IMG/VR virus record: IMGVR_UViG_3300017714_000081
Coordinates: 1 to 32,030 of that record
Strand: one strand, 5' to 3'
Source: a virus
Length of the DNA: 32,030 bases
The position numbers and the translations under genes were made by a program. The notes under the pieces were generated by a model, which saw nothing but the letters and a program-made list of their open reading frames with translations, had not been told where the DNA came from and did not search any database. Shown here one piece after another: positions 5,970-12,930 of this stretch (position 1 is its first letter; every line of letters starts with the position of its first letter).

Positions 5970-6520
5970 TTAATCAAGATTCATCGCAAAGACTTAAGTC
6001 TTGGGTTTTAAGAAATATAGATTTAATAAAATCACAACCAAACAGTAAGCCTAAGGGTCATAAAGGATTAGTTCTTGGTCTTCAAGATTTACAAAAAAAA
6101 GACTTAAAAGAAGTTTTAAATGCTCATTCATTTCCCTACAATGATTTAAAACATATTGAAGAAGACTTAATTAATACTTATAAAATTCCTACCAAAAAGT
6201 ATGCTGAGTCAGGAATAATGGTGATATATTCTGAAAAAGGATATAAGTGTAAATGGCACACCGACACCACAGATAATTTAGACGAATACACTACTCGGTT
6301 AAACGTATTAATTAGCAAGCCAAAAGACGGTGGCGAGCCAATTATCAAAAAAAATAATGTAAAAGAAACTATTCCGGTAACTACAAATGAGCCATGGATA
6401 TGCGTAGCAGGAAAATACGAACACTCTACCGTAAAAACAAAAAGTGATGAGCCTCGAATTTTATTATCATTCGGATATAATGTTAACAAAAAAATATTAG
6501 AAAATTTAGGATACATATAA
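5966..6520 (+). CDS. 2OG-Fe(II) oxygenase-like protein (aspartyl/asparaginyl hydroxylase type)
   Basis: 184 residues; the C-terminal half is a double-stranded beta-helix candidate. Iron ligands appear as His98-x-Asp100 in KWHTDTTD and the distal His153 in KYEHSTVK, with Arg164 (EPRILLSFGY) placed to bind 2-oxoglutarate. Between them RLNVLISKP and GGEPII match the usual strands of phage 2OG oxygenases and aspartyl/asparaginyl hydroxylase-like proteins. These enzymes hydroxylate proteins or small molecules; the substrate here is unknown, perhaps a virion or host protein. It is coupled to the holin gene by ATGA. A catalytically inactive cupin is a less likely alternative because the ligands are present. 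Confidence 0.78.
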   Translation: MINQDSSQRLKSWVLRNIDLIKSQPNSKPKGHKGLVLGLQDLQKKDLKEVLNAHSFPYNDLKHIEEDLINTYKIPTKKYAESGIMVIYSEKGYKCKWHTDTTDNLDEYTTRLNVLISKPKDGGEPIIKKNNVKETIPVTTNEPWICVAGKYEHSTVKTKSDEPRILLSFGYNVNKKILENLGYI

Positions 6521-6545
6521 TTAAAATGTGTTAGATAACTTTTCT

Positions 6546-6553
6546 TATATTTG
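6546..6553 (+). promoter_or_regulatory. Bacteroidota-type promoter -7 element (TATATTTG)
   Basis: TATATTTG fits TAnnTTTG and lies in the 66-base gap between the oxygenase gene and the fibre block. It is followed by an A/T-rich leader up to the ATG at 6587. No convincing -33 TTG is visible. Confidence 0.6.
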
Positions 6554-6586
6554 CACTAATAAATAATTAATTAAAATCAAATAAAA

Positions 6587-6838
6587 ATGGAAAACAAGAT
6601 TGACGAAAAAACATTGAAGAATTTACAAGAGTTAAATTCACAGTTCAATACTATTAAAAATCAATTAGGAGATTTAGAGCTTCAAAAACATGGACTATGT
6701 TTAAAAGTAGAATCTTTAAGAGGTGAGTTTCAAGTATTGGAAGCTTCTCTTGCTGAAAAGCATGGTAAAGATGCGATTGTAAATTTAGAAACAGGAGAGG
6801 TAACTCGTAAAGAAAAAGAAAAAGAAGAAAATGGCTAA
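6587..6838 (+). CDS. Small coiled-coil protein upstream of fibres
   Basis: 83 residues, nearly all helical: heptad-like Leu/Ile spacing from about residue 9 to 60, then a short NLETGEVTRKEKEKEE tail that looks like a beta-turn followed by charged helix. One Cys. It follows a promoter and overlaps the next gene by eight bases (6831-6838). It may be a chaperone or a trimeric stalk for the fibre proteins that follow; no family is known to me. Confidence 0.72.
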   Translation: MENKIDEKTLKNLQELNSQFNTIKNQLGDLELQKHGLCLKVESLRGEFQVLEASLAEKHGKDAIVNLETGEVTRKEKEKEENG

Positions 6839-7379
6839 AATAAAAGACACCATAACGTATCCTTTAAAAACTGTTGCCGGTACAAGAGACATGGTAATCA
6901 TTACTGATGAGTATGATGGATCTACAAAAAATATGTTTTTAGGTACGGTGTCTGCATTAAACACAGGATTAGTAGGGTTTAAACAAGTTAGTTTAGAATT
7001 AACTTCAGCTGAAGTTTTAGGGTTGGTTACAACTCCTTTTACAATAGTTCCAGCTTCAGTCGACCCTAATACTTTTATTGTTCCTGTAAGTATTTTGTTA
7101 ACATTAAATACTGTTACCACTGCTTATGCTTTTAATGGTGCTGATGTTTTTTCAGTTAACTATACAACTCCTACTGTAGGAGGGGTATTAGCAAGTTTTA
7201 CAGGATCGTTTCTAAATTCAGTATCACCAACTTCTATAGCAGGATCTGCGGGAACTCTCGTTACTCTACCTATTGTTAATCAAGATTTAGTTTTAACTGG
7301 AGTAGGAAATACTCCAAGCGGAACTGGTGATAGTACTTTAAAAGTGACGGTTCAATATACAGAAATGTCAATAATATAA
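6831..7379 (+). CDS. Short fibre-like protein with the shared MAKI anchor
   Basis: 182 residues, Thr/Val/Leu-rich and beta-predicted. Its first about 42 residues (MAKIKDTITYP, then D.VIITDEYDGSTK.MFLGTVS) align with the N-terminus of the long fibre at 7391 (MAKIENITVYP, D.LIATDVSDNNKTV.FTVAS), so both probably bind the same site on the virion. The remainder is a different beta-rich domain, perhaps a small collar or short fibre. Its start overlaps the coiled-coil gene; 11 bases separate it from the long fibre. Confidence 0.72.
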   Translation: MAKIKDTITYPLKTVAGTRDMVIITDEYDGSTKNMFLGTVSALNTGLVGFKQVSLELTSAEVLGLVTTPFTIVPASVDPNTFIVPVSILLTLNTVTTAYAFNGADVFSVNYTTPTVGGVLASFTGSFLNSVSPTSIAGSAGTLVTLPIVNQDLVLTGVGNTPSGTGDSTLKVTVQYTEMSII

Positions 7380-7390
7380 CAAAATAAGAT

Positions 7391-10300
7391 ATGGCTAAAA
7401 TTGAAAACATCACAGTATATCCTACGGTAACTCCAGCGGATGATGATTTACTAATTGCAACTGACGTTAGTGATAATAATAAGACCGTCACATTTACAGT
7501 TGCCTCTATAGGCGCAGGAGGACCTGGAGTTCTTCAGGGGTTGCAATCAGTATTAGATGTAAGTAATTTTGCCACACAAAGTATTGTTTTAACAGGTGGT
7601 CCTGGGCCAAATGGATATATAGATTTAAACCAAATACTACTAACAGGATCAGCGGGAGCTGCTGGTCAAGTTCTTACTTCTGGTGGTAGTGGTGGATTAG
7701 CAACATGGACAACTCCATCTCCAAGTGGGGGTGGAGAAAATATACAGCAAACTTTAGCTATTGGAAATACAACATCATTATCAATGATAATGAATGGTGC
7801 AGGGCAGCAGTTAAGTTTATCTGGAGGGACTGATCTTAACATAGCGGGCGCAGGCTCTGATATAAATGTGGGCGCATCTTCTAATGTTATTTTATCTGAC
7901 ACCTCTACTTTAAACTTTTCAACACTAACAACAATAAGTGATTATGCTGGTAACACAGGGGTTGCAGGACAAATACTATCTATAAATCCAGCAGGAACAG
8001 GTATAGAGTGGGGTACTTTACCTCCTCCTTCTACTCCAAGTTTACAACAAGTATTAAATGTAGGTAATACAGCTGTAGGTATAGGTATAAATCTTACAGC
8101 AGCATCTCCTTTAACTTTAGATGCAACTTCTAATATTGTTTCAAACGGAAATAATACGTTTAATGGAACTAATACTTTTACTTCTACTGTAGATCTTGAT
8201 GGTTGTTTAGAGGATGTAAATGGATCATGTGGGGTAGCCGGTCAAATACTAAGTTCTACTGTATCGGGAGTTCAGTGGGTTAATGCAGCGTCTTCTACAG
8301 TGCCAACTTTACAAGTAGTATTAACTAATGGAGATACAGCTACTGAAGATATAAACCTTACGGGGAATATTGATCTTACAGGAAGCTTAGTGTTAGGGTC
8401 AAACACAACTATAAGCGCAAACGCTTCGGTTGGTACTCCAGGACAATATTTAACAGCTACAGCAACGGGCGTGGAGTGGACAACTAATGCAGCTGCAAAT
8501 CCTAATTTAGATCAGGTTTTAAGTGCAGGAAATACTTCAACACAAAATATTCTTCTTACAGGTACTGCTAATATAACAACACCAACAGTTAGCCCTGGAG
8601 CTATAGCTGTGACTAATGGTACAGGTGGTGCTAATCAGATATTACAATCTAACGCAGGTGTTCTTTCTTGGGTAAATAATACTACTACAGGAATGACGAA
8701 CTTTCAGTTGAGTGCTGATGCTGGACCTACTCAAACGATAAATGATAGTGATGTAGTTCAAGTTCTTGGCGGTACAGGATTAAGCACTTTAACCTCTAAT
8801 ACAGATATTGTTACTGTTAATTTAGATAACACAACGGTAGTTCCGGGATCATATACATATACTGACCTTACTGTAAATGCTCAAGGTCAGATTACATCGG
8901 TTACTTCTAATCCGTCCCCTCCATCAGACACAACTTATGTTTTAGATTCAGTTCAAAACGCATCAGATGCAGATATAAAATTAACATCTTCTATTGGAGT
9001 TGTTAATACAGTAAAATTAGTAGCGGGAACTAATATCACACTTACAGATACGGGTAGTAATATAACAATAGACGCAGCAGGAGGAGGTACGGGAATGACA
9101 AGCTTTAACGCTGCTGGAGATAGTGGATCTCAAACAATTACAAATGGTAATACTTTAACTATTGCGGGAGGAACAGGTATAGGAACAGCTGCATCTGCGG
9201 TTGATACAGTTACAGTAGGGCTTACCGCTTCAGGGGTTACAGCCGGTAGTTATACCAACACAGATCTTACTGTAGATATATACGGAAGAATAACAGCAGC
9301 TTCTAACGGGGCTTCTGGTGGTGGTGGTGTAACTTCAGTAACATTACAATCAGCAACAACTTCAGTAGGACCTTCTATGACTATAGCTCCAACAACAGGA
9401 GTAGTTTTAGTTACTCCTCACTCTTATAACGGAGGTAGTAATACAGGATTTGTTCCTGCAGGAGGAACATCAGCTGAAGTTTTAGGTGGAGACGGAAATT
9501 GGAAGGGCTTTACAGGAGGAAATGGGGCTGCTTCAACAGGAGCCGCTCTGATGGTGGCTGTAACTGCTACGGATGTAGATTACACATCTCATCCTTATAA
9601 TGGCGGTGTAAATGTAGGGCATGTACCATCAGGAGGAACAGCTGGTACATATTTAGAGGGAGACGGTACATGGTCTACCCCATCTTCTTCATCTTATGTT
9701 TGGAAAATATCAGACGGAACAGGCTTTTTAGGTAGTGTAAATAATGCATTCACTTGTTCGTTTATAGGGGGAACTGGAATAACAACAACTATAACTAATG
9801 CTTTTGATGTTACTTTTGATACTACTGCAGTTCTTACAGAGACAGTTGGTACATCGGTTTCTACTGGGTTTCCTCTAAGCGCTTCAATAACTACTAATAA
9901 TCTTTCACTTATTTCCCATTCTTATGCTGGGGGATCTAATGTCGGATACGTTCCCACAGGAGGAACAGCCGGTACTGTTCTTGATGGTACCGGAAACTGG
10001 GTTGCTCAAACTGCTGCAGGAGTTTCTTCCGTAACAATACAGTCGGGTACGAATTCTACAGGAGCGCCTATTTCACAAAACGCAACAACAGGCGCTATAA
10101 CATGGACTCCTCATCAATATGACGGAGGTACTAATGTAGGTTATGTTCCTACAGGTTCAGGAGGAACAGCTACCTTATATTTAGACGGATCAGGAAACTG
10201 GAGCGCTCCAGTAGGAACATTAACAAGTTTTACATTAGCAGGTAATACTGGATCTACAGCTACTGTAGATAACGGAGATCTCGTTGGTATTCAAGGAACA

Positions 10301-10528
10301 AATGCTTCCGGAGGATTAACTTTTTCTGTAACACCTATTGGAACAAATAATATAATAACAGGATTAATAGTTCCAACTGGGGTAACAGCTGGTTCTTATA
10401 CTAATTCTAATGTTACTGTAAATGCTCAAGGTCAAATTACCAATATAAGTAATGGTACAGGAGGAGGAATTACAGACGTACAAATTTCAGCAACAGGAAC
10501 ATCTACAGGGTTAAATGATTCTTTATAA
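7391..10528 (+). CDS. Long modular tail fibre, N-terminal part ending at an in-frame TAA
   Basis: 1045 residues, Gly/Thr/Ser/Asn-rich, no charged core, the composition of a trimeric beta-fibre. After the MAKI anchor (1-40) come GQ.L...G..W repeats with L..VL..GNT...I.LTG strands (to about residue 430), then three GSYT..D/N.TV...G.IT.. units, interleaved with units of the form HxYxGGxNxG.VP..GG ending DG.G.W. The TAA at 10526-10528 is in frame with the next 250 codons, which contain another copy of the last unit and a tip domain. The natural gene is therefore probably 7391-11281 (1296 codons before the final stop, one being TAA). Function inferred: host recognition. Confidence 0.85.
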   Translation: MAKIENITVYPTVTPADDDLLIATDVSDNNKTVTFTVASIGAGGPGVLQGLQSVLDVSNFATQSIVLTGGPGPNGYIDLNQILLTGSAGAAGQVLTSGGSGGLATWTTPSPSGGGENIQQTLAIGNTTSLSMIMNGAGQQLSLSGGTDLNIAGAGSDINVGASSNVILSDTSTLNFSTLTTISDYAGNTGVAGQILSINPAGTGIEWGTLPPPSTPSLQQVLNVGNTAVGIGINLTAASPLTLDATSNIVSNGNNTFNGTNTFTSTVDLDGCLEDVNGSCGVAGQILSSTVSGVQWVNAASSTVPTLQVVLTNGDTATEDINLTGNIDLTGSLVLGSNTTISANASVGTPGQYLTATATGVEWTTNAAANPNLDQVLSAGNTSTQNILLTGTANITTPTVSPGAIAVTNGTGGANQILQSNAGVLSWVNNTTTGMTNFQLSADAGPTQTINDSDVVQVLGGTGLSTLTSNTDIVTVNLDNTTVVPGSYTYTDLTVNAQGQITSVTSNPSPPSDTTYVLDSVQNASDADIKLTSSIGVVNTVKLVAGTNITLTDTGSNITIDAAGGGTGMTSFNAAGDSGSQTITNGNTLTIAGGTGIGTAASAVDTVTVGLTASGVTAGSYTNTDLTVDIYGRITAASNGASGGGGVTSVTLQSATTSVGPSMTIAPTTGVVLVTPHSYNGGSNTGFVPAGGTSAEVLGGDGNWKGFTGGNGAASTGAALMVAVTATDVDYTSHPYNGGVNVGHVPSGGTAGTYLEGDGTWSTPSSSSYVWKISDGTGFLGSVNNAFTCSFIGGTGITTTITNAFDVTFDTTAVLTETVGTSVSTGFPLSASITTNNLSLISHSYAGGSNVGYVPTGGTAGTVLDGTGNWVAQTAAGVSSVTIQSGTNSTGAPISQNATTGAITWTPHQYDGGTNVGYVPTGSGGTATLYLDGSGNWSAPVGTLTSFTLAGNTGSTATVDNGDLVGIQGTNASGGLTFSVTPIGTNNIITGLIVPTGVTAGSYTNSNVTVNAQGQITNISNGTGGGITDVQISATGTSTGLNDSL

Positions 10529-10666
10529 GCAAATGTTGTTGGTACTACAGCTTTTCTTACCCCTAATGTATTTGCCGGAGGAGTTAATGTTGGGAATGTT
10601 CCAAATTCTGCTGCTGTAACAGCTGGACAAGAAAGAGCCCACATGTTGGCAGCCGATGGGACTTGG
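9419..10666 (+). repeat. Five diverged copies of the GGxNxG-VP fibre module
   Basis: Copies at about 9419-9502, 9590-9673, 9917-10000, 10112-10201 and 10565-10666. Each encodes a Tyr/Phe-x-Gly-Gly-x-Asn-x-Gly-x-Val-Pro turn followed about 17-24 residues later by (D)G.G/T.W. They differ at many synonymous positions, so they are old. The fifth copy lies after the in-frame TAA. Confidence 0.8.
10526..10528 (+). other. In-frame TAA interrupting the long fibre gene
   Basis: Reading frames 7391-10528 and 10529-11281 are the same phase. No ATG lies between the stop and 10643, yet the 38 codons in between encode recognisable fibre-module sequence (ending NVFAGGVNVGNVP and on). This marks a nonsense change, a readthrough site or a base error. 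TAA, TAG and TGA all end other genes here, so a general alternative genetic code is unlikely. Confidence 0.8.
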
Positions 10667-11281
10667 CAAACAACTGCAGCAACCTCAATGGTAAGAGATA
10701 GATTTTCTGTAGCAGAGCAAAAGTATATGCCCGGTCAATATTGGGTTGCCAGAAGTCCTGAAACTGGAGGAACCGGTCTTAATAATATTAATATGACTCG
10801 TTTTTGGCAACCTACTAATTCATCACCAGCAACAGCCGCAACTACATGGACTGCATTGCAATACGGTTCTGGTCAGATACTTCAACAGCCATCCCTACAG
10901 TATTCAATAGCAGGAACAGAAGAAAATTGTATTTCCGCAGCTTCAGGATTTGTTACTTATCACAGTAATGGGGCAGCTTCTTCAGCTGCAATAGCCCATA
11001 TTTTTGAATTATGGCATGTAACAAATTATTGCACAAATACAAATGCTTCGTTAGTAGGAACCTTTACTTTTACCGTTAGTGGAGGTCCTCTTCCTATTAA
11101 TGATGATGGCGCTATAGATTGTCAAGATATGGTGTGGAATGGTGGTCAGGTAAGAAAACTTGATGCGGGCGAAGGGCTTTTATTAACTTATAGGTTTGAC
11201 CCTCTTGGCAGCGGACAAACTCAACATAGCGCTGATATGTTTTTTGATTTAACTATGAAATATCAGACCTCAACACTTTAA
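10643..11281 (+). CDS. C-terminal tip part of the long fibre (separate frame after TAA)
   Basis: If initiated on its own, the first ATG is 10643 (212 residues); the coding homology extends up to 10529. Residues 1-15 finish the last fibre module. Then MVRDRFSVAEQKYMPGQYWV starts a compact domain with Trp/Tyr-rich strands, several Cys, GTFTFTVSGGPLP, and an end FFDLTMKYQTSTL. This is what a receptor-binding tip looks like, though no family is recognised. No ribosome site of note precedes 10643. I infer it is normally the C-terminus of the 7391 protein; if produced only by reinitiation it could not be anchored by the MAKI domain. Confidence 0.75.
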   Translation: MLAADGTWQTTAATSMVRDRFSVAEQKYMPGQYWVARSPETGGTGLNNINMTRFWQPTNSSPATAATTWTALQYGSGQILQQPSLQYSIAGTEENCISAASGFVTYHSNGAASSAAIAHIFELWHVTNYCTNTNASLVGTFTFTVSGGPLPINDDGAIDCQDMVWNGGQVRKLDAGEGLLLTYRFDPLGSGQTQHSADMFFDLTMKYQTSTL

Positions 11282-11301
11282 ATTAAATAAAATAAAATGA
11301 A

Positions 11302-11520
11302 ATGGACATCAGAAAAATATCAATCGGCTCAGACTATAAGTCTGGAGCTATGCATTATATAGTAGGTCAGGAAGTATTAGGGGGTTCTCATAAAATACAT
11401 CTTATTCAAGGAGACAGTCTTTCTTATAAAATATGGATTCAAAGAGGTGATGAGATATATATGTGGAAAGAATTTCTTAGCACCCTTCCTATATCATTAG
11501 AATATAACATAAACTTTTAG
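11302..11520 (+). CDS. Small conserved-looking protein coupled to the GroES-like gene
   Basis: 72 residues, unrecognised function. Sequence features: KISIGSDYKSGAMHYIVGQ near the N-terminus, then IHLI, YKIWIQ, EIYMWKEF and a final SLEYNINF; mixed alpha/beta, neutral. Start is the ATG at 11302 after an A/T-rich leader; a second ATG at 11297 opens only a 21-codon frame. Its TAG overlaps the GTG start of the next gene (TAGTG), so it is probably a functional partner of the co-chaperonin candidate. Confidence 0.68.
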   Translation: MDIRKISIGSDYKSGAMHYIVGQEVLGGSHKIHLIQGDSLSYKIWIQRGDEIYMWKEFLSTLPISLEYNINF

Positions 11521-12083
11521 TGAGGTCTCCCGACTCTTTTATTGTAACCCCTGTCAATGATAGGCGATACGATAACCTTAAAGAAATATCTGGAGTAAAA
11601 TTTATTACCAGTGTTTCTGAGGAAGATCACACAGCTTCTAATCGTTTTGCAACAGTAATAGAAACTCCTATAGGTTATAACGGAGCTGTTAAAAAAGGAG
11701 ACACCTTATTAGTTCATCATAATGTTTTTAAATTTTATAATGACATGCAGGGTCGTAGAAAAAGCGGCAGAAGTCATTTAAAAGATAATTTGTTTTTAGT
11801 AGATTATGATCAATTTTTTATGTATAAAAATAAAGACAAATGGAAAGCTTGGGGTAAATATTGTTTTATAAAACCTATTGAATTAGAAGATTCGTATATT
11901 TTTAAAGGAGGAAGTGAAGAGCCTTTGTTTGGTATTGTAAAATATATTAATCAAGAATTGTTAGATTTAGGAGTACAAGAAGGGGATAAAATATCTTACA
12001 CTCCTGACAGCGATTATCCTTTTAATATTGAGGGAGAAAAATTGTACCGAATGTTTACAGACAATATAACTATGACATTATGA
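11520..12083 (+). CDS. Tandem GroES-fold co-chaperonin candidate
   Basis: 187 residues with a GTG start at 11520. Two GroES-like halves can be read. Half 1 (about 5-103): FIVTPVNDRR, a loop SGVKFITSVS at the position of the GroES mobile loop, then GAVKKGDTLLVHH and a closing YDQFFMYK. Half 2 (about 113-187): KYCFIKPIE, LFGIVKYINQ, GVQEGDKISY, and GEKLYRMFTDNITMTL, very close in pattern to the GroES C-terminus (G..VGDKV, GEELLIM.EDDILA). Phages such as T4 encode GroES substitutes (gp31) to fold large capsid proteins with host GroEL. The position before the packaging and capsid genes fits. Half 2 lacks a clear mobile loop. Alternative: a GroES fold used for another purpose. Confidence 0.62.
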   Translation: MRSPDSFIVTPVNDRRYDNLKEISGVKFITSVSEEDHTASNRFATVIETPIGYNGAVKKGDTLLVHHNVFKFYNDMQGRRKSGRSHLKDNLFLVDYDQFFMYKNKDKWKAWGKYCFIKPIELEDSYIFKGGSEEPLFGIVKYINQELLDLGVQEGDKISYTPDSDYPFNIEGEKLYRMFTDNITMTL

Positions 12084-12652
12084 TACATATTATAGATAAT
12101 TTTATAGATAAAGATTTATTTAAAATAGCTGAAAAATATTTAAAAAAAGGAGAGTTTATAAAGCACACAGCAGGAGATAAAAATTTTTACATTCAAGAAT
12201 CTCCTACATCTTTTGATGATTATGTTTTAAGAAAATTAGGAATGATAGAAGGAAGGCCTTTAGAAAATATACTAAGTTTTTTTAGAGTTTCAAATGAAGA
12301 TCTTGATAATAAATGGCGTATACATTCAGACTTAAACATAGATGGTAAAAAGCCTGATAGAGCTGCTGTTCTTTATATGTCTAATAGAAAAGTAGAGAGT
12401 CTTCATGGAACAGCTTTTTGGGAACATGAGGTTTACGGGAAAAACCTTCCTGATCATATAACAGATGAAGAATACAATAAATTAATAGAGGTCGACTCTG
12501 AAGAGTTAGATATGTGGAGATTAGTTTCTGTAGCGGGTTATGAGCAAAACAGATTGGTATCATATCCTGCTAATTATTTTCACAGCAAATATCCTAATAA
12601 GTCATGGAAGGAAGGGAGAGAGGTATATGTTATGTTTTATAAATTTAAGTAA
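12080..12652 (+). CDS. 2OG-Fe(II) oxygenase-like protein (second copy type)
   Basis: 190 residues, coupled to the GroES-like gene by ATGA. Iron ligands: His82-x-Asp84 in WRIHSDL and His168 in YPANYFHSKYP, with Arg180 as the likely 2-oxoglutarate ligand. RAAVLYMSN and HGTAFWEHEVYG supply the central strands typical of phage 2OG oxygenases with a DUF6445-like look. The family hydroxylates proteins, nucleic acids or small molecules; substrate unknown. It is not closely similar to the 5966 protein, so this is a second independent member. Its stop overlaps the next start (TAATG), placing it in the terminase operon. Confidence 0.8.
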   Translation: MIHIIDNFIDKDLFKIAEKYLKKGEFIKHTAGDKNFYIQESPTSFDDYVLRKLGMIEGRPLENILSFFRVSNEDLDNKWRIHSDLNIDGKKPDRAAVLYMSNRKVESLHGTAFWEHEVYGKNLPDHITDEEYNKLIEVDSEELDMWRLVSVAGYEQNRLVSYPANYFHSKYPNKSWKEGREVYVMFYKFK

Positions 12653-12930
12653 TGGACACTAAAGAAATTAAGTTAGAAATAATAAAGGCTGGAGAAAAAG
12701 CAGTCAAACAATTAATTAAAGTAGCTAAAGAAGATATTATAAAGTATGAAGCAGAAGACCCTTTAGCCGCAGACAGATTAAAAAATGCAGCAGCTACAAA
12801 AAAACTTTGTATTATGGATGCATTTGAAATATTAAAACGTATAGAAGAAGAAAGAGCATTATTAGAAGGAACTGTAGCTGACAAAAAAACTAATACATTA
12901 AAAGGATTTGCAGAGTCAAGATCAAAATAA
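12652..12930 (+). CDS. Putative small terminase subunit
   Basis: 92 residues, all-helical, mixed charge: IKLEIIKAGEKAVKQLIKVA, then a DPLAADRLKNAAATKKL helix and MDAFEILKRIEEERALLEG. The gene ends inside the start of the large terminase (23-base overlap). Position, size and helical oligomer-like character fit a small terminase that recognises phage DNA and feeds it to the motor, but no DNA-binding motif is visible, so this is an inference from context. Confidence 0.5.
   Translation: MDTKEIKLEIIKAGEKAVKQLIKVAKEDIIKYEAEDPLAADRLKNAAATKKLCIMDAFEILKRIEEERALLEGTVADKKTNTLKGFAESRSK

Noticed and set aside
9419-10666. Fibre repeats as a CRISPR-like or recombination array.
   Set aside because: Copies are diverged, coding and in frame; they are protein modules.
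7391-11281. Use of an alternative genetic code (recoded stop) to explain the fibre stop.
   Set aside because: TAA ends most genes in the window, and TAG and TGA end others, so none is generally reassigned.
11297-11362. 21-codon frame beginning at ATG 11297.
   Set aside because: It overlaps the better-supported 72-residue gene out of frame and has no recognisable content.
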